Under the pieces are notes generated by a model. It saw nothing but the letters and a program-made list of their open reading frames with translations, searched no databases and had not been told where the DNA came from. Of a stretch of 64,000 nt of DNA, positions 8,898-17,223 are shown piece by piece. Every line of letters begins with the position of its first letter. Position 1 is the stretch's first letter. The position numbers and the translations under genes are program-made. Source of the DNA: an uncultured Muribaculaceae bacterium. GTDB lineage: Bacteria; Bacteroidota; Bacteroidia; Bacteroidales; Muribaculaceae. Location of the stretch: contig CAJTPK010000019.1 of NCBI GenBank assembly GCA_910578075.1, positions 1 to 64,000 of the forward strand. Direction: 5' to 3'.

Positions 8898-9225
8898 AGT
8901 TGTAAAAATAAAGGTTTCGGTCATTATGAACTCATTTAAACATTTTATTCATTGACATTTGCAGCTTATTTTTCAGGCGATTTTGTCTCTTGAAGAAGCA
9001 GCAACCTTACGGTTGGTGCTGATGAAAGAGGCAAAAGCGACGATAAAGAAGCGCAAAGGTTAATGAAAGAATGATTTCTGAACCCATTTTTAACATTCGG
9101 TAAAAAGTTTAAATGAGTTCTATATAAATACAATGTTTAACAACCTTTAAAAGTTTACAAAAATCCCTTTTTTCACTAACCATCGTCAACTCAATCATAA
9201 CCATCATCAACTCAATAAAATTTTC

Positions 9226-9747
9226 TCAAACCATTTAAACCATTGGGAACCATGAAAAAGCTTCGCTTTTTTGTTTGACGCGAAAAGGTGTAGACCAGAG
9301 GCCCAGAGAAACCATAGCATGGAGGCAATCTTATAATTACCACTCCTGCGGAGACACAGAGCAGTAATAAAAATTCAGATTTCTTATTATTGGTTGACTT
9401 CTTCGAAGCCGTTTGACGCTTGTTGCTTACACCACACCTTCGCGGGGCTGTGTTCCTTGCCCCGCTCGATATGGTGTTACAATTGTTCCACCTCTTCGAG
9501 GTTACGTCGCGAATTGTTGCATCAGGCTCTGTGTCTCCGCAGGAGTGGTAACGAGAAGATCTGCGCCGAATTGAGCGGCATAAAACCTTTGCGCCTCCGC
9601 GCCTCTGCGTTATTAAAATTTTACCTGACGCAAAAATTATAAGACTGCCTCCATGCTATGGTTTCTTTGGGCCTCTGGTCTACACCTTCTCGCGTCAAAC
9701 AGAAAAGCGAAGCTTTTTCATGGTTTCCAATGGTTTAAATGGTTTGA
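9226..9747. repeat. Palindromic element with 113-bp inverted arms
   Basis: The gap 8925-9899 is filled by this repeat. The left arm (9226-9338) and right arm (9635-9747) are inverted copies that differ at only about five of 113 positions. They contain AAGCTTCGCTTTT and GTGTAGACCAGAGGCCC. The 296-bp centre includes a GC-rich module on the minus strand (9586-9625, GCGCAGAGG/CACGCAGAG type) shared with other gaps. Flanks are rich in AACCAT. There is no transposase and no convincing open frame. The arrangement resembles a non-autonomous mobile element. Confidence 0.8.
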
Positions 9748-9802
9748 GAAATTTGAGAGAAAATGGTTTGAGAGACGATGGTTCGAATGGTTTGTGCAAG
9801 AG

Positions 9803-9846
9803 AAGAGGCGGCACCTGGCAGTGGAGTCACTGCGGCGCCGCCTCTT
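9803..9846 (-). terminator. GC-rich hairpin after the small beta-helix gene
   Basis: AAGAGGCGGC at 9803-9812 pairs with GCCGCCTCTT at 9837-9846, and an inner GCAGTG/CACTGC pair extends the stem. It lies 54 bp past the stop of the minus-strand gene at 9900 and could end the minus half of the PUL. Confidence 0.5.
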
Positions 9847-9899
9847 TGCGGAAAGGGGATTCGGGGGATTCCCCGCATCGTATATTTTAGGTGATAGGA

Positions 9900-10865
9900 T
9901 TATTTGATAACCACTTTCTTAACGTCTTTACCCTGAACGCGGATAAAGATACCGTTCTCAGGATTTGCAACTTTTACACCCTGCAGATTGTAATACTCAA
10001 CCGGTGCATCAGCATTATCCGAAATGATGTCTGTGACACCTGTCTCGCTATCTACAGCTGCGACAAGATTGCCGTTTTCTGCTTTGAGCGTCATGTTTGA
10101 ATTACCTTGTATATTGAACTTTGAAGGATCTGAACATCCTTTAACTACAGCATAGTTCTCAGGAAAGCTTTCGGCATCGTAAGGATATATAACGATAGGA
10201 TTTGTATTCTCTAATGTTCCGTTAACATTGACGCAATTTTTACCATTTGCCTGAATGGCTATTGTCATCTCGTTGTTACCCGATATTGTAAGGTGTTCAT
10301 TGCCGACGAATACATATCCAAAATTATCATTGACCTTACAAGTATTTGTAAATATGACATTGTTGAGTGTAAGAAAACCATTGACTTTAACAGTAACGAG
10401 TCCTTGGTTATGTGTGGAAATAGCGTTGTCAATTATAACATTGGTCATAGTCATGATGCCATAGTTTTTTCCACTACCGGATGCTTCAGTAAAACATTTG
10501 TCAGTGGAATCACCCTTACCATCAAGTGTTATATTTTCAATGTGGATTTCTCCTGAATTATCGTTATTCCCTTGAGCCAAGAAAAGAAGATTGTTCTTAT
10601 TTGTTCTCGTCAATCTAACGTTGCGGTTTGCCCCTTTCAATGTTATTTTGTTAGTACCAGAGTTAAGTCTAACATCAATAGTCTGGTCGGTATTCATTAT
10701 CAATGTAGCTGTTCCTGATACAGCATTCCATGCTGTCTTGAGGTCATCGTAGCCGACTCCGGTTGTCTCGTTGTAGACGGCTTTTTCACTTTCTGCAGTC
10801 TGGGCGAATGACATCTGTGAAGTCAGCATTAATGCTGATGCAAATAAGGTAAGTAGTTTCTTCAT
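9900..10865 (-). CDS. Secreted beta-helix-like protein with C-terminal sorting-type tail
   Basis: This is a 321-residue protein with a clean signal peptide (MKKLLTLFASALMLTSQMSFAQ). The middle has repeated short strands with Asn/Thr/Ile periodicity (for example IHIENITLDGKGD, MTMTNVIIDNAI, LTLNNVIFTN), as in a right-handed parallel beta-helix. No catalytic residues stand out. The last 35 residues (YNLQGVKV through GIFIRVQGKDVKKVVIK) resemble the short C-terminal tails of type IX secreted proteins, a feature shared with genes at 13070 and 16006. It lies 39 bp downstream of a GH28/49-like gene. It may be a binding or lectin-like PUL accessory; I cannot assign a specific function. Confidence 0.65.
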   Translation of the reverse strand: MKKLLTLFASALMLTSQMSFAQTAESEKAVYNETTGVGYDDLKTAWNAVSGTATLIMNTDQTIDVRLNSGTNKITLKGANRNVRLTRTNKNNLLFLAQGNNDNSGEIHIENITLDGKGDSTDKCFTEASGSGKNYGIMTMTNVIIDNAISTHNQGLVTVKVNGFLTLNNVIFTNTCKVNDNFGYVFVGNEHLTISGNNEMTIAIQANGKNCVNVNGTLENTNPIVIYPYDAESFPENYAVVKGCSDPSKFNIQGNSNMTLKAENGNLVAAVDSETGVTDIISDNADAPVEYYNLQGVKVANPENGIFIRVQGKDVKKVVIK

Positions 10866-10904
10866 TAGTTTAATTGTTTTGAGTTAGTAAATTTGGTATT
10901 TGGG

Positions 10905-12341
10905 TTATTCGAAGGTTACGTCTTCTACGTGCTCGCCGATGAAGATGCGTGCCATGTCGCCGGTCTTGTACCATTGGGGTTTGCCGGGCATGTCATCGGA
11001 TATTTTCACGCCGTTTATCACAAGGTTGTCGAAGTGAATACCTTTTACCTTGCGACTTTCGTCATATCCGATGATCATTGACAGTTCGGAGTTATTGCCG
11101 TTGTAGAAGATATTCTTGAAGTATATGTCTTCTACCGCAAGACCGGGAGCTGTGCAATATTTTTTATTGAAGAATATTCGGATGTCTATCAGTTTGCCCT
11201 GGCGGAAATCTTCTACGCGTATGTCCTCGAAATGGATGTCACGCACGGTGGTGTTATCTCCGCATGATATCGCGAGTGCCCCTTGATAATCGATCTGTTT
11301 CTCTTTCATGTCGAGAATGTCGATGTTTCTAAACACTGCGTCTTCAATCACTTCATTCCTTTCTGTTTCTGAATGCAGACCGATCATGACAGGATGAGCC
11401 ACATCTGCCCAAAGAATCGCATTCTCGAAGCGGATATGCTTGCAGCCACCGTTATAACCTTTACGGGTGCAATAAATGGTCATGCAGTCATCTGATGTGC
11501 GGGCGTATACATCGTTAAAACTTACGTTGTTGGAGGCGAAGATATTGAATCCGTCTCCCCAACCGTAATAACTCATGAGTTTTACATTGTCAATATTCAC
11601 ATTGTCTGATTCTCCTGTGGCGCACTGGGTTGTGAACACTCCGGAGATACTGACATTTTTCGAGCGGTCAGTGAAAATGCCTATTTTTCTTTTGGGATAT
11701 ATCATGCCTCTACCCGAGAGTTTTACGTCGGTAGCATCTTTTATTCGTATGCAGCCGTCTATGACCGCGCCGCCGGCTACATACACCCTCTGACCCGATT
11801 TGACAATCAGTTCCTCATCGAGTTTATGCATTCCGGGACCGAAGTATATGTAGTTCTTATCCTTACGAAGCTTCTTGAGCTCCTTTGCAGTGGGAGCATC
11901 CGGATCCGGGGCGTTAGTGAACAACTGAAGATTGTCGAATATCTCACCGTTTACCTCTATTGATAGTTTCCGTGGTTGAGTAAGCGAGAAATTAATTGTA
12001 TCTCCATTAAGTTTGTGTGCTATATCGTAAGATAGCGGTCGTATCTTTACGTTCTCGATATGACGGTTGTTTGGTATGACACGAATGTCCACTGTTCCGG
12101 AAAAATCAAAGTATGCCATGGAGCTGGGTCTGACGGTGTGTTTTGCGTCTACAACTTCATCAACGAAAACTTTATATACGTCAATTTTCTTCCATTCGTC
12201 TCCTTGACGCACTTCAACTGAAAAAGAGTTATTCAAGTCTGCACCTTCGGGTGCAGGATATGTTGTCAGTTCAGCATTAACACAGGTTGCCGATGTCACC
12301 ATCAAAGCTAATCCCAAAGCATTCTTAAACTTCATAATCAA
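10905..12341 (-). CDS. Secreted GH28/GH49-like parallel beta-helix hydrolase
   Basis: This is a 478-residue exported protein. A signal peptide is followed by a beta-sandwich-like N-terminal part (about 25-160) and a right-handed beta-helix (about 165-450). The segment WGDGFNIFASNN..ARTSDDCMTIY carries closely spaced Asp residues of the kind used by inverting GH28/GH49 enzymes. A later GLHSE motif and DIRIFF also recall the HG and RIK regions. Polygalacturonase-like action on a uronic-acid polymer is plausible given kduI/kduD and GH88 in the locus, but dextranase-like GH49 members have the same layout. It could also start at 12335. Confidence 0.72.
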   Translation of the reverse strand: MIMKFKNALGLALMVTSATCVNAELTTYPAPEGADLNNSFSVEVRQGDEWKKIDVYKVFVDEVVDAKHTVRPSSMAYFDFSGTVDIRVIPNNRHIENVKIRPLSYDIAHKLNGDTINFSLTQPRKLSIEVNGEIFDNLQLFTNAPDPDAPTAKELKKLRKDKNYIYFGPGMHKLDEELIVKSGQRVYVAGGAVIDGCIRIKDATDVKLSGRGMIYPKRKIGIFTDRSKNVSISGVFTTQCATGESDNVNIDNVKLMSYYGWGDGFNIFASNNVSFNDVYARTSDDCMTIYCTRKGYNGGCKHIRFENAILWADVAHPVMIGLHSETERNEVIEDAVFRNIDILDMKEKQIDYQGALAISCGDNTTVRDIHFEDIRVEDFRQGKLIDIRIFFNKKYCTAPGLAVEDIYFKNIFYNGNNSELSMIIGYDESRKVKGIHFDNLVINGVKISDDMPGKPQWYKTGDMARIFIGEHVEDVTFE

Positions 12342-12428
12342 TATTATTTGGTTTCTAATATAAATACGTATTAGACTTTCTTCTTACTCAGTGTATAAAA
12401 ATTATTGTTTTCCTGTAAAAATATTATT

Positions 12429-12955
12429 ACTGTCCAGTAAACGAATTTAACCGATTGTGCTGAACTATTTTATTTCCACACAAGCCTTTGTCGCGAGAAA
12501 CTGATATATTTCCAGTCGCAGCGAATGCGGTTTTAGACTCAGAACTTAAATTATACATAACGCTGAACTCCGTTTCACTTTTGAACGCGGAACTCACGCG
12601 GAACCATCCTGTCAAGGTCCTGGCATATGAAATCTGCGGGTTAAGAATGCCTCCGGCTTTCTTAACGGCGCTGAACGCAGGCGGAACGAGCCGGCCGATG
12701 TCAGTCAATTGAAAGCAGGAATAAACTCATCATAGTTCCGCGTGAGTTCCGCGTTTATAAAGTGAAACGAAGTTCTGCGTTCTAATTATTAAGGTTTCAA
12801 AATTTACCGGACAACACAGTATGAAAATATTAATCACGCAGAGTCGCGGAGGCGCAGAGGTTTTATGCCGCCCAATTCGGCGCGGAGGTCGTTTCCACTC
12901 CTGTGAAGGCGCAGAGACCGACGCGCCTTACTCGCGGCAATGCTATGGATTTTAT
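12429..12955. repeat. Family B repeat copy 2 followed by a GC-rich module
   Basis: The gap 12342-13069 holds a second copy of the 5664-6054 element (12429-12812). It has the same inverted arms (12558-12603 and 12736-12783) but lacks about 100 bp of the centre. It runs into a GC-rich module beginning with ATTAATCACGCAGAG at 12829 and extending to about 12955. Versions of that module recur at 9.6, 31.75, 55.0, 57.55 and 58.6 kb. There is no credible coding frame. Confidence 0.78.
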
Positions 12956-13014
12956 TATGGTTATATATGTTTGCCGGACACCATTAATAAAATAATGTTG
13001 TGTATGGTAAAAAA

Positions 13015-13049
13015 GAATCCCCGGCAATATCTGATACTGCCGGGGATTC
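13015..13049 (-). terminator. Terminator after the lyase gene
   Basis: GAATCCCCGGCA (13015-13026) and TGCCGGGGATTC (13038-13049) form a perfect 12-bp stem. On the minus strand it is followed by TTTTTTACC. It is a strong rho-independent terminator 21 bp past the stop of the gene at 13070. Confidence 0.85.
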
Positions 13050-13069
13050 GATATGTGAGCACAAGAGGA

Positions 13070-15886
13070 TTATTTTGTTATCGCTACTTTTTTGCCGTTT
13101 ACGATATATATTCCTTTGGGAAGAGAATTGATGTCGTTTCCGCAATCTATGCCCATGAGATTATATATGCGTGATGATTTTAATGTCTCATCTGTCAGGA
13201 TGTCCTCGACACCAGACTGCTCTGCATCAGCTGCCTTACGGATATCCTCAACGCTCTTGAAAGTCCTCATCCACTTGAATGATACCGGTGTAGCCTCAGC
13301 TGGGCCGGCAAGACGAAGCTGCAAAGGTATTGAAGAGATCTGGTCGGTTGCAATTTTTACCTTGTCAACGCCTTTGCTTGTCTGGAACGCACCATTGACG
13401 AGATCGTAGTAATACACATTATCACCAATCTTGCCATCGAAGGTGTCGTATCCGTTCTTCCATGAGTTGGTGGAAGAGTAAAGAGCCATAGTCACAGCCT
13501 CCGGGCGATCGATGCAGATTGCAAGGTAGGGGAAGTTTCCGGCGTGGAAGGGGAATGACCATCCGCGGCTCACACGCGCAGCTCCGTTTGAATTGAGCGT
13601 GATATCAAGGCTGCTGTCACCGTCAACGCCGGTGCCGTTATTTGCAAGAACATTCCAGTCGAACGATGTGTCGGCAGAATGGATGTCATTAAGTTCTCCC
13701 CATTCTATTTTCACGGGTTCACTGTATTTCTTGGAGCTGTTGTTGGTATATTCCACCCAGTATGTATATGTAGGGATTGTACCCTCGATTGATGCATCCA
13801 CATAATGGCCGAACGTGTTGTTTTCAGATACAATCTCTGCATCATCCAATGTGCCGTTCGCGCTGCGGAGAAGGTTTATGTCGCTTACAAGCATGCCTGA
13901 GAATTTCCAGTCGCCAACAAATTGTTTAGCGCGTGAATCAAGGTATCCGGTGAATTCAACGCCTGCTTCTTCCTGTGAATTATATTCCACGCGAATAGAT
14001 GCGATTTCAAGACCATCGCCTGCATTCTCCACGTATAGACGCAATACTGATGCTCCGGCGGGGAAGAGAAGAGTCGCGATCTTTGCCTCTTTGAAATCTG
14101 CCGTGGCCTCAAGCGGTGCGGTCTCTTTTTCCGAGCCAGATACAGCTGCACCGAGAGTAGAGGCTCCGGCGCATTTGTATGTCACATAAACATCATATGT
14201 GTCGGAAACTGGGCACGAGAGCGTGTAGTTAAGCCATTCGCCATTCTGTGTGTTTGCCACAACCCAGCGGCCATTATCTTGCGTAAGAGATACGCCTCCG
14301 TCGGGACGATACGCTGAAGCGGTAGCTGCTGTCACCTTATGATAGGTGTGTCCTTCACCATCTTCACTGATATTGTAATAATCATAGTCGGCCGCGCTTA
14401 TTACGCCAGGCATCACGTGGATACCGGATTTGCGCTCTCCATCTGCAAATGTGACAGGATCCCCCGCCATCCATGTTTGAAGGGTCTTGGTCAAGGTTCC
14501 CCATCCGTTCCACTCATAATACCAGCTCGGACCTGTACCTGAAGTCTCATAGCCATACTGCTCCATGGTATAATCGCGGGTGCGGCGTAGCCAAAGGGTG
14601 TTATCATCGCTTTCTCCGGCGCGATAAAGATAATGCGCATAAGCAGATTCGCGTGAGCCTACATTGCTGATGGAGCCTCGTCCGGCAGGAGAAGGAAGAA
14701 TTGATTCCCAGCGTCCGCTGCGGCAACGTGTCTGTAGATATAGATTATTCTGAAGGGTAGCCTCGTTCCAATCTGTGGTATAACCGGCCGGTTCCCATGG
14801 TTCGGGTTGGTCAGGATAAGATTTGAAGAATGAAAGGTTGTAGCGGTAGTTGAACTCTATTCCCTTGAGAAGGCGGTTGTCGAATAAGGAGTAGAAGCGG
14901 TCGCCTTGATTCCATGCTATTTCGGCGAATTCAATGTATTTGTGGAGTCCGGCGAGCACGTGTCCCTGGTCGCGAGATGATTCCTGACATTGTCCGTTGG
15001 GATAGAAATAGTATTGTAGAAGTTCATCGTATCCGTAATCCTCGATATCACTTTTGTGACCCTCGAGATTGTATACATTCTGATGTTCTGATGACTGGGA
15101 TGTCGGTTTGGTGCCTGTCACCGGAGGACCGGCAGGATAGGGAAGGTCATCGGGACGGTGTTTCAGACCTGAAACATATCTTAGAGCACGTTCGTACATT
15201 ACCTCATTATCGAGATAGATACCCATGACAAGCATACCTAACATACCGAACATACCTTGGTTGCCGTATCTGTCTGTATCGCCGTTGTAAATATTCCAAT
15301 AGAATGTGATGCCGTTTGTATCATCATCCCATGTCACATATTTTGAGCGTACATCTTCTGTAGAGGAATAGTATGGATATGTGAGCATATCTTTGAATTT
15401 TTGCTGCTCTACGGGATCCCAACCCTCATAATCGCGCATAAGCTCGGCAGCTTCGATAAGAAGGTTGATCTTACCGTTGTCAAGGGGACCTGTGCCTCTT
15501 GCAGAAGTGCTTACATAATGATTGTTTGCGTTAAGATACTCAACAGCTTTATCTGCATATCGCTTGTCGCCGGTGAGTTTCCAAAGCAGGGCGAGGTCGT
15601 GGGCGCAACGGCCATCTATACCGACCGTTCCGTTGAATTGCCCTTCGCGGATACGGTCGCCTCGGTCAACAACCTTGCGGTCGAGTGAGGCATGCTCGGA
15701 GTTTTTAAGGTTAAGGAAAGTGGTGTAATAAGGTTCCACTTTCGCTTCCACCATTGCTTTCATGCGGTCGAGCTGTCCCTGGGTGTAAGAGCATCCGGGA
15801 TGAACGAACTTACGTTCGGCACGCAGCGATGCAGGCACGATAAGCATCATGGCGAGAAGAATCAGTAAATTGAATCTTGATCTCAT
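13070..15886 (-). CDS. Secreted alginate-lyase-superfamily lyase with CBM and C-terminal tail
   Basis: This is a 938-residue multidomain protein. The signal peptide is about 23 residues. An alpha/alpha-toroid lyase domain (about 30-430) contains the QCQESSRDQGH segment characteristic of alginate-lyase-like families. A CBM6-like beta-sandwich (about 490-625) carries VTAATASAYRPDGGVSL and GEWLNYTLSCP. A second sandwich of DUF4979 character (about 650-880) and a short sorting-like tail (YNLMGI..GIYIVNGKKVAITK) complete it. Beta-elimination of a uronic-acid polymer is expected; glucuronan, alginate or pectic backbones cannot be told apart by eye. A hairpin lies between this gene and the one upstream, so expression may be lower than that of susCD. 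Confidence 0.78.
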   Translation of the reverse strand: MRSRFNLLILLAMMLIVPASLRAERKFVHPGCSYTQGQLDRMKAMVEAKVEPYYTTFLNLKNSEHASLDRKVVDRGDRIREGQFNGTVGIDGRCAHDLALLWKLTGDKRYADKAVEYLNANNHYVSTSARGTGPLDNGKINLLIEAAELMRDYEGWDPVEQQKFKDMLTYPYYSSTEDVRSKYVTWDDDTNGITFYWNIYNGDTDRYGNQGMFGMLGMLVMGIYLDNEVMYERALRYVSGLKHRPDDLPYPAGPPVTGTKPTSQSSEHQNVYNLEGHKSDIEDYGYDELLQYYFYPNGQCQESSRDQGHVLAGLHKYIEFAEIAWNQGDRFYSLFDNRLLKGIEFNYRYNLSFFKSYPDQPEPWEPAGYTTDWNEATLQNNLYLQTRCRSGRWESILPSPAGRGSISNVGSRESAYAHYLYRAGESDDNTLWLRRTRDYTMEQYGYETSGTGPSWYYEWNGWGTLTKTLQTWMAGDPVTFADGERKSGIHVMPGVISAADYDYYNISEDGEGHTYHKVTAATASAYRPDGGVSLTQDNGRWVVANTQNGEWLNYTLSCPVSDTYDVYVTYKCAGASTLGAAVSGSEKETAPLEATADFKEAKIATLLFPAGASVLRLYVENAGDGLEIASIRVEYNSQEEAGVEFTGYLDSRAKQFVGDWKFSGMLVSDINLLRSANGTLDDAEIVSENNTFGHYVDASIEGTIPTYTYWVEYTNNSSKKYSEPVKIEWGELNDIHSADTSFDWNVLANNGTGVDGDSSLDITLNSNGAARVSRGWSFPFHAGNFPYLAICIDRPEAVTMALYSSTNSWKNGYDTFDGKIGDNVYYYDLVNGAFQTSKGVDKVKIATDQISSIPLQLRLAGPAEATPVSFKWMRTFKSVEDIRKAADAEQSGVEDILTDETLKSSRIYNLMGIDCGNDINSLPKGIYIVNGKKVAITK

Positions 15887-15925
15887 AATATATTGGTCTT
15901 AAAAAAATATTCTGTTTAAGACAAA

Positions 15926-15956
15926 GGGGAGGACGCAATGATTGAACGTCCTCCCC
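15926..15956 (-). terminator. Hairpin between the accessory gene and the lyase gene
   Basis: GGGGAGGACG (15926-15935) and CGTCCTCCCC (15947-15956) form a perfect 10-bp stem. On the minus strand it is followed by TTTGTCTT. It lies inside a run of same-strand PUL genes, so it may set relative transcript levels. Confidence 0.78.
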
Positions 15957-16005
15957 GAAAATCCTTGCGGGAACAATCCATTCCCAAAGTTATGTCAAAG
16001 AGCTA

Positions 16006-17043
16006 TTATTTAGCGATAGCTTTTACAGTCTTTGAAACGCCATTCTTGACAGCGTTGATGATGTAAAGACCGGCAGGAAGCTCTACGTTGTCACGGCCCT
16101 CTGCGACTTTCTTACCATCTGCGGTATAAACTGTGATGTCAGCATCGTTAGCAACAACAGTCTTGCCATTCTTCAGGTAAACGTTGAAGTTGTCGTTTGC
16201 AATCTCGGAAACTGCGCTGTCGCCCTCTTCGTCGCCATCGCGTACCTCTTTGCCACCATCACCATTTGCATAATCCTCACATACAGTAAGAGCATCGCTG
16301 GAATCAGCAACAGTACCGGTGTAGTGGATTGTGAATGTAGGCTGTTCTGATGTTACGGTAGCATTTTTGGCTATACAAACGAAGCCCATCCAGGAGCGCT
16401 GCTGAACACCACCCACACCATTTGCATCAGGCTCAACGATCGTCTGGAAAGAATTATAGTTGGGGAAATATACATCTCCTGCGCTGAAGAGAAGACCTCT
16501 TGTCTTGTCCTCATCTGTAGCACGGACGTTGTTGAGGTCAATCACGATAACGTCTTCTTTGTAAACCTCCTCTGTTCCGTTGTGGATGCTTGATCCAAGA
16601 AGCTGGAACATTTCAGCCTCATACTCGTCAACTACTTTGTATTTGTCTCCACGGAATGAAGGGTATTCTTTATGGAAAGAATCTGTGTTCCCGCCCCATT
16701 TAACAGAGCTGTCTTCATTCAAACCTTCTGATACCTTACGCTGGATCATGAATTCGAATTTGAAGTCATTCAGATTCCATGAGCAACCCTGTGTTGTGAT
16801 CTGGACAACAAGGAAGGGTTCTTCTTCAGTGAAGTTTGCAGTCTGAGTGAATCGTATGTCGTTTCTCCACTGACCATCGCCTTTCCCAAGTTTGTTGATT
16901 ACTGTTTTGTTGTCGGATCCTACGGGAAGAACTTCTGAACCATTGTTTATAGCCCATGAATTTTCAGGATTCCAACGTAACTGAGCGTTAGCACTGCCGG
17001 CAATCGCCATGGCTGCCAAGAGAAAAATAGTAGATTTTTTCAT
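16006..17043 (-). CDS. Secreted PUL accessory protein with sorting-like C-terminus
   Basis: This 345-residue exported protein (signal peptide MKKSTIFLLAAMAIAGSANAQ) follows susD. The body appears all-beta. I recognise no catalytic motif. The C-terminus (NDNFNVYLKNGKTVVANDAD through GLYIINAVKNGVSKTVKAIAK) looks like a type IX secretion tail. In position it replaces the SusE/SusF-type glycan-binding lipoproteins usually found after susD, but it lacks a lipobox. A surface or secreted glycan-binding role is inferred from position only. Confidence 0.6.
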   Translation of the reverse strand: MKKSTIFLLAAMAIAGSANAQLRWNPENSWAINNGSEVLPVGSDNKTVINKLGKGDGQWRNDIRFTQTANFTEEEPFLVVQITTQGCSWNLNDFKFEFMIQRKVSEGLNEDSSVKWGGNTDSFHKEYPSFRGDKYKVVDEYEAEMFQLLGSSIHNGTEEVYKEDVIVIDLNNVRATDEDKTRGLLFSAGDVYFPNYNSFQTIVEPDANGVGGVQQRSWMGFVCIAKNATVTSEQPTFTIHYTGTVADSSDALTVCEDYANGDGGKEVRDGDEEGDSAVSEIANDNFNVYLKNGKTVVANDADITVYTADGKKVAEGRDNVELPAGLYIINAVKNGVSKTVKAIAK

Positions 17044-17096
17044 CGGTAATTTGTTTAATAGTTCGTTGTTGAATTGTTGTTACTGTATTGGTTAAA

Positions 17097-17139
17097 AACA
17101 GGGGCTGGAGATGCCGGCTGACATCACTCAGCCCCTGTT
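17097..17139 (-). terminator. Intra-operon hairpin after susD
   Basis: AACAGGGGCTG (17097-17107) and CAGCCCCTGTT (17129-17139) form an 11-bp stem. On the minus strand it is followed by TTTTAACC. It lies in the 180-bp gap between susD and the accessory gene and would reduce read-through, keeping susCD the most abundant product. Confidence 0.78.
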
Positions 17140-17223
17140 CTGCACTTTAATACGTGTGTGAACAAATATTTACCTAATGGATTTGAAAAATTTTTTTGAA
17201 AAATTTTTCAGATCCGCTTCCTA

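Noticed and set aside
9170..9260. CRISPR-like run of short AACCAT-containing units
   Set aside because: Unit length and spacing are irregular, there are no spacers of constant length, and no cas genes are present.
9226..9747. Insertion sequence with terminal inverted repeats
   Set aside because: No transposase frame lies between the arms, so it cannot be called an autonomous insertion sequence. I recorded it as a repeat element only.
9653..9907. 84-codon frame with many Trp-Phe-Glu repeats
   Set aside because: The apparent protein repeat (WFE..WF) is a translation of the ATGGTTTGAG-type repeat arm. It has no start context and no homologous pattern in other copies.
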